A stretch of DNA of 64,000 nucleotides from Thermoplasmata archaeon (lineage in GTDB: Archaea > Thermoplasmatota > Thermoplasmata > Lutacidiplasmatales > UBA184): positions 28,797-92,796 of the forward strand of contig JAJZYB010000003.1 in NCBI GenBank assembly GCA_021806135.1. Reading direction: 5' to 3'. The notes under the pieces are model-generated. The model ran no database searches. It saw nothing but the letters and a program-made list of their open reading frames with translations, and was not told the DNA's origin. Numbering within the stretch: the stretch's first letter is position 1; every line of letters starts with the position of its first letter. Made by a program: the position numbers and the translations under genes. Positions 8,654-18,156 of the stretch are shown in pieces.

Positions 8654-10024
8654 ATGGCGAAAGACCCGCAGGCCGCTCCGCGGGGGCGACCGTTGCCGGT
8701 GTATGTGTTCCCCTGCCGGATCCAGCAGGGGCTCGGGGAATGGGTGGAGACCGCCCGGGCGGTCCGCCTCCTCCCCCGGGCCGGATACCCCCTCTATCAC
8801 CTGAGGTCTGCCCTGCCGCAGGGGGAGTCTCGCCGCGACCCCCGGGCGGTGCCGCTGGACCCCAGCCGGAAGGGAACGGAGCCGTTTCCCCCGGTTCGGG
8901 CCCTTGCCACTCCGGTACGGGCCCCGCGTGCCGTAGCCGTGGTCACCTGGTTCGGCGTCACCGCCCGGCGGGTGGATTCCGCGGGGGACCCGATGCCGGG
9001 CCCGTTGGCCGACCGGTTCGAGCGGCTTCGGGAGGCCCACCCCGAAGGGCTCCTCGTCCTCAGCCTGGAGGAGTTCGGGACCGCCCGGACCTCACGGGAA
9101 GCGATGACGGAGGGCCTACGGCAGGCCGGGTTCACCGGCGAGCAGATCCGGCAACGGCTCAGGACCCCGGGAGGGACGGACCACCTCCGGCGTTACCGGG
9201 AGGCGTTCCGGCAGGCGCGGGCCGGCGAGCGGGACGACGTGCTGCACCTCTTTCCGGAGTTCTCCCCCTCCCTCCCCGCGCTCCGGGAGTTCCCGTTCGC
9301 GCTGCCGATCGGTCCCTTCTCGCCCCCGGGGGACGGCCTTCGCCCCTGGCGCCCCTCCATCCCCCGACGGCCGCTCCGGGTGGTCTGGTACGCCAGCGCG
9401 TCCAGTGCCCCCCGCCTGATGGCCCCGCTCCTCGACGCCCTGGGAGACCTCTCCCGCCCGGTGGACCTTGCCGTCCGCCCCGGCCCGTCCTGGGGACCGT
9501 TCGTCCTCCCCTCGGCCCGGCCCCGTTCCGTTCAGGTCACCGGGCTGGCCCCCGAAGGACGGCGACGTTGGGAGCAACGGCTTCGCCGTGCGGACCTGAG
9601 GGTGGTGGGGGGGAGCCAGAGCCTCCTCGAGGCCATCTCCGGCTCGGTACCCTTCCTCTACTTCAACGGCGCGCTCTCGACCCCTTCCGGAGGATCCGTG
9701 GGATTCCGGCGGGAGAAACTGCTCTCCTTCCTCCGGGGGTCCGCCCACCGGCCGGCGGAACGGCAGGTGGCCCGGGACCTGAGAGCCTTCGCCGACCTTC
9801 GGGGGATCCCCGGGGTGGTCCGCCGCGCGGCCGGGTCCCCGGCCTGGCGTTCCAGTTGCGTGCGGATGGAGCGGAACGCCGGGAAGAGCTTCCCGGTCCC
9901 GCTGAGGGTCGGGGAACGCTACGTCCTGCGCCTCATCCGGGCCTTCGAGGGAACGGACGAACCGGTCCCCCGGTTCGTCCAGAGGACCCGGGCCTGGCAC
10001 CGCCATGCGCTCGGGGCGGGCTGA
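8654..10024 (+). CDS. Uncharacterised protein, possibly GT-B glycosyltransferase-like
   Basis: Long ORF starting MAKDPQAAPRGRPLPVYVF; GT-B-like resemblance (RVVGGSQSLLEAISGSVPFLYFNG) is weak. Confidence 0.5.
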   Translation: MAKDPQAAPRGRPLPVYVFPCRIQQGLGEWVETARAVRLLPRAGYPLYHLRSALPQGESRRDPRAVPLDPSRKGTEPFPPVRALATPVRAPRAVAVVTWFGVTARRVDSAGDPMPGPLADRFERLREAHPEGLLVLSLEEFGTARTSREAMTEGLRQAGFTGEQIRQRLRTPGGTDHLRRYREAFRQARAGERDDVLHLFPEFSPSLPALREFPFALPIGPFSPPGDGLRPWRPSIPRRPLRVVWYASASSAPRLMAPLLDALGDLSRPVDLAVRPGPSWGPFVLPSARPRSVQVTGLAPEGRRRWEQRLRRADLRVVGGSQSLLEAISGSVPFLYFNGALSTPSGGSVGFRREKLLSFLRGSAHRPAERQVARDLRAFADLRGIPGVVRRAAGSPAWRSSCVRMERNAGKSFPVPLRVGERYVLRLIRAFEGTDEPVPRFVQRTRAWHRHALGAG

Positions 10025-10039
10025 CCGGGGGAGAAGGGA

Positions 10040-10873
10040 TCACCGGCTCCCCGGGCCGGAGAGGGCGGAGAGGATCCGGGCGAGCCGGCGGCGTTCCTCC
10101 GCCCGGAACGCGCTGTCCAGGTCCTCCTCCGAGGGAGAGGGGAGCCGGACGATCCACCGGCGGAGGACCTCCACGTCGTGGAGCCGTCCCAGTTCACGCT
10201 GGATCCAGTCGGGGGAGCCCCGGCGGGCGGCCGGGCCGGTCCGGGCGAGGGCGGGCAACGTCCCGGCGAGGAGGGCCTGGTTGCGGAGGGCCCGACGGAG
10301 CCGGTGAAGCCTTCGGGAGGAGGGACGGCGCCGGGCCCGCTTGAGCGCCCGGCGGGTGCGGTGGGACCGGAAGCGCTGCTCTTGCTCGAGCGCCCGCCGG
10401 AAGGAGGGGGGGCCGGCCTTGAGCCGGCTCCAGGCCCTGCGTTCCCAACGGAGCCCCCGGCGGAAGCCCGTGCTCGTGAGGAGGGTCTGGAGAAGGGCAC
10501 GGCCCACCTCCTCTTCCCGGCGGAGCAGGTGATGGGCGAGCTCCAGGGTCACCGCCGGGATCCGGGAGGAGATCTCGGGTCGGTCGAGGAGCTCTCCCAC
10601 CACGGTCCGGTCCCGCAGCTCGCCGACCCGCCGGGCCATCCGGGAGACCCGTTCCCGCTCGGTCCTCGCCCTGGCGCGCTCCCCACCGCAGGAGAGACGG
10701 GCCAGCAGCCCGAGGTCCACCCGCAGGGCGCGGAGCTCCCGGTGGAGGCCGTGGACCTCCTCGCCCGTGAGCCCCTCGGGCCGGTCCGCTTTGGAGAGGA
10801 GCCCCTCCAACCGGTCGAGCCGCCCCAGGCCGCTGCGCCGGAGCCCCGCAAGGGTGGCGGTCTCTCGCGGCAC
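10040..10873 (-). CDS. CHAD-domain protein
   Basis: Arg/His-rich helical protein with repeated RxLRxLR patterns (HGLHRELRALRVDLGLLARL, LHRLRRALRNQALLAGTLPAL, ELGRLHDVEVLRRWIVRL). Confidence 0.85.
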   Translation of the reverse strand: MPRETATLAGLRRSGLGRLDRLEGLLSKADRPEGLTGEEVHGLHRELRALRVDLGLLARLSCGGERARARTERERVSRMARRVGELRDRTVVGELLDRPEISSRIPAVTLELAHHLLRREEEVGRALLQTLLTSTGFRRGLRWERRAWSRLKAGPPSFRRALEQEQRFRSHRTRRALKRARRRPSSRRLHRLRRALRNQALLAGTLPALARTGPAARRGSPDWIQRELGRLHDVEVLRRWIVRLPSPSEEDLDSAFRAEERRRLARILSALSGPGSR

Positions 10874-10876
10874 GGG

Positions 10877-11587
10877 CTAGGCCCGGGAAGTGAAGAGCGA
10901 GCGGACAGCGGCACTGACCTCGGCATGCACCGCACCGGGGGTGCGGTTCCCGTTCACGGGGACGAACCCGTACTCCCGGGCCATCCAATCGAACTCCTTG
11001 CGTAAAAGGGCCTGGAAGGCGAAGAAGCTCTCGAACCGGTCCCGGGAGAGACCCAGGTCCATCCCCGACTCCCAGTAGTCCAGCGACCCGTAGCGGGCGA
11101 AGGCCCGGTGCAGGAGCAGTTCCTCCCGGGTGTCTAGGAAGACGGTGAGGTCCGGCTTGAGCGCGAAGGAGTAGAGCCGACGGGCCCACGCCCGGGGTGC
11201 GCCCCGGACGATGGCCCGCGCCATGAGGGTGTAGATGTAGCGGTCCGCGAGCACCACCGAGCCGGAGGCCAGGGCCGGGATGATCTTGTTCTCGAGCTGG
11301 TCCGCAAAGTCCACGGCATAGAACAGGGCCATGGTGGTGGCGCCCAAAACGTGCCCCTGCTTGGCCTGGTCGATCTCCTCGCTGACCAGGGTCGAGCGGC
11401 GCAGCCCGGTGTCCACCACCGCGTGGCCCTGGATCTCGAGGTCCTCCTTGAGCAGGGAGCACTCCGTGGTCCGGCCGGAGCCGTCGGCCCCCTCCACCAC
11501 GATGAGCTTACCCTGGAGCCGGCGGAAGGGGACGCCCGGCAGCCGGGTGCCGAAGGTTCGCTCCGGGGGGGCCACCCTAGGCGTCAT
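10877..11587 (-). CDS. Thymidylate-kinase-like P-loop protein, paralog 1 (Walker A Lys replaced by Arg)
   Basis: LIVVEGADGSGRTTECSLLKEDL, VVLADRYIYTLMARAIVRG, KPDLTVFLDT. CGG (Arg) read at the Walker A Lys position. Confidence 0.85.
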   Translation of the reverse strand: MTPRVAPPERTFGTRLPGVPFRRLQGKLIVVEGADGSGRTTECSLLKEDLEIQGHAVVDTGLRRSTLVSEEIDQAKQGHVLGATTMALFYAVDFADQLENKIIPALASGSVVLADRYIYTLMARAIVRGAPRAWARRLYSFALKPDLTVFLDTREELLLHRAFARYGSLDYWESGMDLGLSRDRFESFFAFQALLRKEFDWMAREYGFVPVNGNRTPGAVHAEVSAAVRSLFTSRA

Positions 11588-12278
11588 GGAGCAACGACTC
11601 CTCCTTCGGGAAGCCCGACAGGTGGGGGGCGAGCCGGCGCCGGACCTCCCGTTGGAGCACCTCGATCCCCCGGCCGGCGCGGATGACCTCAAAGTGCTCC
11701 GTCCGGGCGAGCCGGTCGTACTCGCGCTTGAGCATCCCCTGGAAGCGACGGTAGCTCTCCCCCACGTTGTCGGAGAGCTTCAGGTCCATGCCCGCCTCGT
11801 AGTAGCTGATCTTGTCCCGGGAGACCTTCTTGCGCTGGAAGGTGGTCTCCACCGGGACCTGGAAGTAGAAGGTGAGGTCGGGAGCCTGGGCAAAGGAGTA
11901 GAGGCTCCGGACCCAGCCGGGGTCGCAACCCCGGGCCACGTCCCGGCTGAAGGCCGTGTAGATGTACCGGTCGCAGATGACCACGTAGCCGGCCCGAAGC
12001 GGGGGCAGGATGTGCCGTTCGTACCGGTCCGCGAAGTCCGTGGCGTGAAGCAGCGAGAAGGTGGTGGGGGTGAGGAGCCCCCGCTTCTTGCCCCGGCGGA
12101 TGATGGCCGCCACCAGGTCCGAGGAGTTCCACTCGGTGAAGAAGACCCGGTGGCCCTGGGACCCGAGCCACTTCCTCAGCAGCTGGGCCTGGGTGGACTT
12201 TCCGCTCCCATCCAGCCCTTCGAAGACCACCAGGCAGCCAGGTCGGGTACCGGGAGCGCCATCAGCGGAGGATACCAA
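11577..12278 (-). CDS. Thymidylate-kinase-like P-loop protein, paralog 2
   Basis: LVVFEGLDGSGKSTQAQLLRKWL, VVICDRYIYTAFSRDVARG, APDLTFYFQVPVE. Confidence 0.87.
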   Translation of the reverse strand: MVSSADGAPGTRPGCLVVFEGLDGSGKSTQAQLLRKWLGSQGHRVFFTEWNSSDLVAAIIRRGKKRGLLTPTTFSLLHATDFADRYERHILPPLRAGYVVICDRYIYTAFSRDVARGCDPGWVRSLYSFAQAPDLTFYFQVPVETTFQRKKVSRDKISYYEAGMDLKLSDNVGESYRRFQGMLKREYDRLARTEHFEVIRAGRGIEVLQREVRRRLAPHLSGFPKEESLLHDA

Positions 12279-13857
12279 GGCGCACCTCCATGTCGAATGC
12301 CCTCTTGAAGAAGCGCTTGGCGCGCTGGAAGGAGCGGGGAGAGGGGGGGATCCCCCGGGCGAGCCGGACGAAGAGCAGCGGTCCCCTCAGGGAGACCTGC
12401 GGTCGGGGCCGGCCCTCGGCCAGGGCCTCCGCGATCGCGAGCATCGCCCCCAACCGATGGACGGAGGGAAGGTCGTCGGCCCCGAGGACCGGGCGTAGTC
12501 CGGGGAGCTCGTCCTCCCGGGTCTCGTCCCCCTCGTGCTGGGCCACCGCGAGGGAGGCCAGCAGGAGCTCCCGATGGGTGAGGCCGTAGAGCGGGTGGTT
12601 CTCCACCAGGTAGCTCGAGTGCTTCGGATGCTCCGGGTAGGAGATCACGGTCCCGCTGTCGTGGAGCAACGCGGCCACCTCCAGGGCGAGGCGTTCCTCG
12701 TCCCCCAGCCCGTGCCGGGAACGCAGGAGGTCGAAGAGGCTCAGCGTCATCTGCCGGACCCGACCCCCGTGCCCGAAGGAGAGATGGAACCCCCAGGCCA
12801 TGGATTGGGCGCTGCCCAAGGTGAGGTCCCGCCGGGAGAGGGGAGCCGGCCGGCCCAGCAGCTCCTGGGCGAGCCCCTCCCGGATGCCGCAGGCGCTCAC
12901 CGTGAAGCGCTTCAGGGTGACCCGGCGGAGGAGCCGGGAGATCACCACCAGGCCGGCAAGGATGATGTCGGAGCGGTCCGCGCTCAGTCCGGGGACGTTC
13001 CGTCGTTCCTCGGAGGGAAGCTCTGAGAGCCGGGCGGTCTCGGAGAGGAGGAACCGACGGCCCACCTCGAGCCCGTGGACCCGGACCAGCGGATAGTGGC
13101 GGGAGGCCTGGAGGAGATGGCCGGTGGCCCGGAACGTGCCCCCCACTCCCACCAGCCGGCTGGGCAACGGGTCGGCCCAGCCGATCCCGTCCTCCAAGGT
13201 GGCGTCCACGTAGTCCCGCAGCGCCTGGAGCTCCCGGCGCTTCGGGGGGTCGTGCGGCAGGAACTCCCGGTGCATCCGGAGGGCCCCCAAGGGAAGGGAG
13301 ACCACATGGACCGGGTTGCCGGAACGGATCCGCAGGAGCTGCAAGGTGCCGCCGCCCAGGTCGGCCACCAGGTCGTCCCCCAGGGTGAGGGAACTGCGGA
13401 CCCCCAGGTAGGCGTAGCGCGCCTCTTCCTCCCCGGAGATCACCCGGAGCGGGAGGGTGGTCCGCTGTCGGACCTGGGAAAGGAAGGAGCTCTTGTTGAC
13501 CGCCTGCCGGACCACGCCGGTGGCCACGGCCGCCCGGCGACGGACGCCCCGGTCGTCGAGGATCTTCTGGAACCGCTCCAGGGTCTCCAAGGCTCCGCGC
13601 TGGGCCGGGCGGGTGAGCCGGCCCCGTTCGTCGATGCCCGTGGCGAGGCGGGGGAGCTCCTTGCTCTCGTAGACGATCCAGGGGGGGCCCATGGGGGCGG
13701 CCGCGTAGATGGCCAGACGGGCGGAGTTGGAACCTAAGTCCACCACGCCGATCTCCTCCGCGCCATGGGCCAGGGGGGTGACCCCCAGTTCGGTCCGTGC
13801 GGTCCCCCGTCCGGTCCGGGGGATGGGCTCGGGGAAGTGGACCTGGCGCGCGGTCAT
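12262..13857 (-). CDS. Ppx/GppA phosphatase family protein with C-terminal HD-like region
   Basis: IGVVDLGSNSARLAIY, VISGEEEARYAYLGV, LVADLGGGTLQLL, LVGVGGTFRA; HD-like ALEVAALLHDSGT...HSSYLVENHPLYGLTHRE. Confidence 0.92.
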   Translation of the reverse strand: MTARQVHFPEPIPRTGRGTARTELGVTPLAHGAEEIGVVDLGSNSARLAIYAAAPMGPPWIVYESKELPRLATGIDERGRLTRPAQRGALETLERFQKILDDRGVRRRAAVATGVVRQAVNKSSFLSQVRQRTTLPLRVISGEEEARYAYLGVRSSLTLGDDLVADLGGGTLQLLRIRSGNPVHVVSLPLGALRMHREFLPHDPPKRRELQALRDYVDATLEDGIGWADPLPSRLVGVGGTFRATGHLLQASRHYPLVRVHGLEVGRRFLLSETARLSELPSEERRNVPGLSADRSDIILAGLVVISRLLRRVTLKRFTVSACGIREGLAQELLGRPAPLSRRDLTLGSAQSMAWGFHLSFGHGGRVRQMTLSLFDLLRSRHGLGDEERLALEVAALLHDSGTVISYPEHPKHSSYLVENHPLYGLTHRELLLASLAVAQHEGDETREDELPGLRPVLGADDLPSVHRLGAMLAIAEALAEGRPRPQVSLRGPLLFVRLARGIPPSPRSFQRAKRFFKRAFDMEVRLGILR

Positions 13858-13937
13858 GGAGTTCCCCGCCCCGGTGCAGGAGGGGTTCGTGCGCTGCCGG
13901 CCGGTCGGGCCGGAAAGCACGGGCATCCTCCCCCCAT

Positions 13938-14621
13938 TCAACCTCCCGTGTCGGTATACTGAGCTAGCGCCACTTGAGCTTCGGGGGGTGTCGGCCCCAG
14001 GAGCGGTTCCAGGCTGGGGAAGCGCTCGATGTCCACGAGCACGGCAAGCCTTCCCCGGGGGCCGAGGGCCTGGCGGAGGGCGTGGATGCGTTCGGCGGAG
14101 AACTTGGCCCGGGCCTGTTCCAGGCGGCGCGAGCCGGCGCTGCGTCCGAGCCGGGACTCCCATTCCTCGGCGTATCCTTCGGCATCGGCCCGGGCCGGAG
14201 GCGCCCGGGCGAGGGAACGCTCGGAACGGTTCCGCCGCAGGAGATCGAAGTAGCCGATGTTCTTCACGTAGAGCTCGGAGTAGTGCTCGTCTCCCGGATC
14301 GAGCGCCCGGACCGGTAGGCGGCGCTCGTCGGCCCAGGTGAGGGCGAGGAGGAACGAGGGCGACGGGACGCGGACCTCACCGAAGCGGCAGAGCCCCCGG
14401 GCGTACCCCATCTCCGACGGGGAGAGCGGGACCAACGGTTCCGGTCCATCCGGGGGAAAGTACCGGCGCAGGCTCGCCAACTCCTCCTCGGAGAGGCTCA
14501 GCGCGATCTCCTGCGGAGCGAAAGCCTCCAGAACGGGCCGGAGCGCGGCGGTCTCGCTCTCCAACCCTCGCACCGCCCCCACGAGGAGCGTTGGCGGGTC
14601 GGTGCCCATCCGGTGCTTCAC
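13938..14621 (-). CDS. Uncharacterised protein
   Basis: GTG start overlapping the upstream regulator stop (GTGA); coherent sequence VGAVRGLESETAALRPVLEAFAPQEIALSLSEEE... Confidence 0.6.
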   Translation of the reverse strand: MKHRMGTDPPTLLVGAVRGLESETAALRPVLEAFAPQEIALSLSEEELASLRRYFPPDGPEPLVPLSPSEMGYARGLCRFGEVRVPSPSFLLALTWADERRLPVRALDPGDEHYSELYVKNIGYFDLLRRNRSERSLARAPPARADAEGYAEEWESRLGRSAGSRRLEQARAKFSAERIHALRQALGPRGRLAVLVDIERFPSLEPLLGPTPPEAQVALAQYTDTGG

Positions 14622-15604
14622 GGGACCCGGCGTCGCTCCCGCAGGAGCTCCCGTAGCTCCTGGGGGTCGGCGTGGCGGCGCAGCTCCTGATAGGTCACCA
14701 GGGGAACTCCCTCCACGTCGGTCCGGGTCCTCCGGTCCGGCACCAGGAACACCGAGATCCCCTCGGCCACCCGGGAGATCTGCCAGAGCAGGAGGCTCCG
14801 GCGCGGGGTGGACTCGATGGGGCCGACCCCCATCACCAGGACGTCCTGGCGTTGCGCCCGCTCCTCCCGGGCCAGCGCATCGAAGGGGGTCCGGATGGTG
14901 AGGGTGACGTCCCAACCGTTCTCGTCCAGGTCGGAGACCACCTGCGCGGGGACGGAGGTGCTGGGGGGCCGATCCGGGTCCGGGTCTTCGTTGGAGTCCC
15001 GGTAGAGGAGGGCCGTGCCCTCTTCGAACGGGTCCAGCGCAGCGGCCAGCGGCACCTGGAGGAAAGCCTCCAGCCGGGCCACCACCTCGGCGTCCGCCCC
15101 CCCGCCCTGCTCGTAGAGCTGGATGGTCCGGCGGGAGACCCCGGCAATATCGGCGGCGGCCCCCAGGGAGAGGGACCGGGCCTCCCGCGCCCGGCGGAGG
15201 GCCCGGCCATCGATCCGTACGAACTTGCCTCCCGGGCTCGAGAAGAGGAACGGGGGGACGCCCCGGAGCAGGTACTCCTCCAACCCGGCGAGAGAGAGGA
15301 TCGGCACGCCGTGACGGCTGTAGAGCACGCTGTCCTGGAGCGCCCGGGCCCCCGTGGCCCGTCCGACCACGAGGGGGACGGCCCCCAGGGCCTCCGCCAG
15401 GGTGCGCAGCAGCGTGGCGTCCTGCGGATCGAGGGCATCCACGTTCTTGAGGACCTTGATGAGCAGGAGCGTCGAGTCCCTCCGGGCGATGAGGTCGAAG
15501 GGCGTGGGCCTCACGTGATGCAGATCGAAGAGGTAGAAGCCTGCGCGCTCCAGAAGGCGCGTGACCCCCCGGAGCCCGGATTCCCGGTCGGTGAAAGGGG
15601 GCAT
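14618..15604 (-). CDS. Archaeal HTH (XRE/Cro-type) transcriptional regulator with nuclease-fold-like N-terminus
   Basis: RRAREARSLSLGAAADIAGVSRRTIQLYEQG HTH; N-terminal FDLIARRDSTLLLIKVLKNVDAL resembles a restriction-endonuclease-like fold. Confidence 0.82.
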   Translation of the reverse strand: MPPFTDRESGLRGVTRLLERAGFYLFDLHHVRPTPFDLIARRDSTLLLIKVLKNVDALDPQDATLLRTLAEALGAVPLVVGRATGARALQDSVLYSRHGVPILSLAGLEEYLLRGVPPFLFSSPGGKFVRIDGRALRRAREARSLSLGAAADIAGVSRRTIQLYEQGGGADAEVVARLEAFLQVPLAAALDPFEEGTALLYRDSNEDPDPDRPPSTSVPAQVVSDLDENGWDVTLTIRTPFDALAREERAQRQDVLVMGVGPIESTPRRSLLLWQISRVAEGISVFLVPDRRTRTDVEGVPLVTYQELRRHADPQELRELLRERRRVP

Positions 15605-15624
15605 GAGCTCGTTCTCTCCTACCC

Positions 15625-15640
15625 CTGGCGTATATATATG
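15625..15640 (-). promoter_or_regulatory. TATA-box-like element upstream of the HTH regulator
   Basis: CATATATATACGCC on the minus strand, about 30 nt before the ATG at 15604. Confidence 0.65.
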
Positions 15641-15674
15641 GGCCCGGGAGCGGAGCCGGACCGTTCACCGGAGT

Positions 15675-16235
15675 TTACCGACCCTTGCGTTTCCGGCCGG
15701 AGGCGCCGGGCCGGGCCGCTGGCGCCGGACCGCCGCGGGGGGTCGGTCGGACCGGGGCGTGCATCGAGGGGGGGGACGGCGGCGCCGGCGGCCGGGCCGG
15801 AGGGGCCCAATGCAGGCGCTGCTCGAGGGCCTGGTCCCGGAGCCCCTTGATCTTCAGATACGGGACTTCCACGGAGAACCGCTCGGTGCCCGGGACCTCC
15901 GCGAGGGTCCCCACGTACGATCGGAGCCAGGTGGAGAGCCCGTCGAGATCCTTGAGAAACCCCTCCCGTTCCGGGGCGGAGGGGGAGTTGCCCCGGAGGC
16001 TCAAGGCGCGCCGGGCGGAGGAGAGGGAGCCGAGCGCCTCGGTGATCGCCTGGCGGACATCGGCGGCCATGCGCTGGGCACCCCGCCCCGGGTCGAGGGT
16101 GGTGAGCGTCCGGTCCAGGGCCATGACCAGGTGCTCGAGCGCGACGGCGTGGGACTCGGTATCCGGCACTGGGGACCGGTAGGGGCTCCCGGGAGAAATA
16201 GGCTCGGACGGAGGGCAAGGGCTCAAGGGCTCCAT
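15675..16235 (-). CDS. Uncharacterised protein with Pro/Arg-rich C-terminus
   Basis: ESHAVALEHLVMALDRTLTTLDPGRGAQRMAADVRQAITEAL...VPYLKIKGLRDQALEQRL; helical N-terminus and basic tail. Confidence 0.5.
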   Translation of the reverse strand: MEPLSPCPPSEPISPGSPYRSPVPDTESHAVALEHLVMALDRTLTTLDPGRGAQRMAADVRQAITEALGSLSSARRALSLRGNSPSAPEREGFLKDLDGLSTWLRSYVGTLAEVPGTERFSVEVPYLKIKGLRDQALEQRLHWAPPARPPAPPSPPSMHAPVRPTPRGGPAPAARPGASGRKRKGR

Positions 16236-16258
16236 CCGCTGCCGGTAAGCGGTGGGAC

Positions 16259-17077
16259 ATGGTCGGACTCCCGGTCCCGCCGCCGTTGAGACCGGTCCCC
16301 GGTGAGCCGGTGCTCCGGGTGCAGGAGGATCCTCCCGTCCTGGTGGCTGCCGACATCCACGTGGGGCTGGGGAGTTGGGAGCCGAGGGCTCCCCGGCCAT
16401 ATGTGGCGACGGGGGAAGGGCTCGCGGAACGCCTCGTGACCGTGGCCCGACGGGAGCGCGCGCACCGGCTCCTGCTCCTCGGGGATGTGAAGGACCCCAT
16501 CGGCCGGGTCCCCTGGTGGCTCCGGGCCGAGCTCGAAGGCTTCTTCCTGCAGCTCACCGGAGCCGGTCTCGACGTGGAGGTGGTCCTCGGCAACCATGAT
16601 GCGGGCCTGGAGGACCGCCTGCCGAGCGGGATCCGGGTCCGTGGGGCCGAAGGGCTCCTCCGGCGCGGGGTGGGATACTTCCACGGTCATGCGTGGCCAT
16701 CGGACCGGCTCCTTCGGGGGGCACGGGCGCTGGTGATGGGCCACCTGCACCCCGGGTACCGGCTCGCCCTCCCCCGGGAAGCGGGAGGGTCGGGGAAGGA
16801 GCGCTGCTGGGTGCGGACGCTTCTCCCTCCGAACTCCCGGACCGAGCTCGCCCGGCCGCGTCGTCATCCGTTGCCCCGGGCCCGGGAGGTGCTGGTCCTG
16901 CCGGCGTTCAATCCCCTGTGTGCCAACGAGGCCCTGAACCGTTTCGCCCCGGCCCGGGGGCACCGGTTCATGGTCCGTCGCTTTCTCCTACGCGGGAGGT
17001 CCCGGGCCTTCCTCCTCGATGGGACCGACGTGGGAGAGCTGACGTGGGGACCCTCCGGCCGCCGTGGAGAACGGTGA
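16259..17077 (+). CDS. Metallophosphoesterase (archaeal calcineurin-like)
   Basis: VLVAADIHVGLGS, LLLLGDVKDPIG, VVLGNHDAGL, YFHGHAWPS, LVMGHLHPGY. Confidence 0.88.
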   Translation: MVGLPVPPPLRPVPGEPVLRVQEDPPVLVAADIHVGLGSWEPRAPRPYVATGEGLAERLVTVARRERAHRLLLLGDVKDPIGRVPWWLRAELEGFFLQLTGAGLDVEVVLGNHDAGLEDRLPSGIRVRGAEGLLRRGVGYFHGHAWPSDRLLRGARALVMGHLHPGYRLALPREAGGSGKERCWVRTLLPPNSRTELARPRRHPLPRAREVLVLPAFNPLCANEALNRFAPARGHRFMVRRFLLRGRSRAFLLDGTDVGELTWGPSGRRGER

Positions 17078-17100
17078 GGGCGTAGACCGGGCGGGGCCGC

Positions 17101-18156
17101 TCAGTCCTGGCTTTCCACCGAGAGGAGCCGGTTGAGGCCATCACAGGTCAGGATGACCCCCAGGCCAAAGACCAGGATCCAGAGGGCAGGAAAGACCACC
17201 CCCCACCACGGGTTCGCGGAGGCGAGCGGGGTCCAGGCGGTGGCCCCATTGGCGAGGACCCAGGTCCATTCGGGAAAGTTGAAGGAAGGGAGGAAGGGAA
17301 GGGGCGGGGGAGCGAGGGGGGGTGCCACCAGGCCGTGGCAGAGGGCGGGATTGATGAGGGTGTACGCGTACTGCAGCCCTCCCAGGATGGTCAGCACGGA
17401 GGCGAGCGTGGTGGGGACCTGGGCAAAGACCGGATAGACGCTGTTGGGCAGCACGTGCCGGATCATCAACCGGGAGCCGGAGGCGCCCGAGGCCCGGGCC
17501 GCCTCCACGAAGGGCAACTGGGCGACGGTCCGGGCCCGGGCCCGGACCACGCGGGCGTACGGCGCCCAGACCACGGAGAGGACCAGGAGGCCGAAGACCC
17601 AGAGCCGGTCTGCAGGGTTCACCACGTCGAGGACGTAGATGCTGGCCAGCGCCACCACCACGAACTCCGGGACGGCGAGGAAGGAGTCGGTCAGGGCCAT
17701 GAGCACATCGTCGAGGATCCCTCCTCGCAGGCCGGCAAGGGTGCCCACGAGCAGCCCGACCAACACGGCCGGGACGATGATCTCGGTGAGCAGCAGGAGG
17801 TCGTACGGGGTGCCCTTCACGAGGCCCTGGAGCACGTTGAACCCCAGGCCGCCGGTCTCTCCCAACGGGAAGGCACCTCCCTGGAGCGGCCAGAGGCTGA
17901 AGGTCGGGCCGCTGATCGTCGGACAGGCGAAACCGGTGCCCACGTGGATGGGCAGGACGGCGGGGTTCCCCGGATAGAGGAGAGGGGAGAGCGCCCCCAC
18001 CCCGGCGTAGATGCCCAGGAGCACGATCCCCGCGATCAAGGACGGGGTCCGGGCCAGCCCGGCGAATCTCGCCCGTCCCTTCCGGTCGCCGGTGCCGGTC
18101 TCCTCGTCGCCCGGCACGGAGGCCCCGCCCGTCGGGCTCTTCGGTCCCGGGGCCAC
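17101..18156 (-). CDS. ABC transporter permease (DppC/OppC-like)
   Basis: Several TM segments; EAARASGASGSRLMIRHVLPNSVYPVFAQVPTTLASVLTILGGLQY EAA-loop motif. Confidence 0.85.
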   Translation of the reverse strand: MAPGPKSPTGGASVPGDEETGTGDRKGRARFAGLARTPSLIAGIVLLGIYAGVGALSPLLYPGNPAVLPIHVGTGFACPTISGPTFSLWPLQGGAFPLGETGGLGFNVLQGLVKGTPYDLLLLTEIIVPAVLVGLLVGTLAGLRGGILDDVLMALTDSFLAVPEFVVVALASIYVLDVVNPADRLWVFGLLVLSVVWAPYARVVRARARTVAQLPFVEAARASGASGSRLMIRHVLPNSVYPVFAQVPTTLASVLTILGGLQYAYTLINPALCHGLVAPPLAPPPLPFLPSFNFPEWTWVLANGATAWTPLASANPWWGVVFPALWILVFGLGVILTCDGLNRLLSVESQD

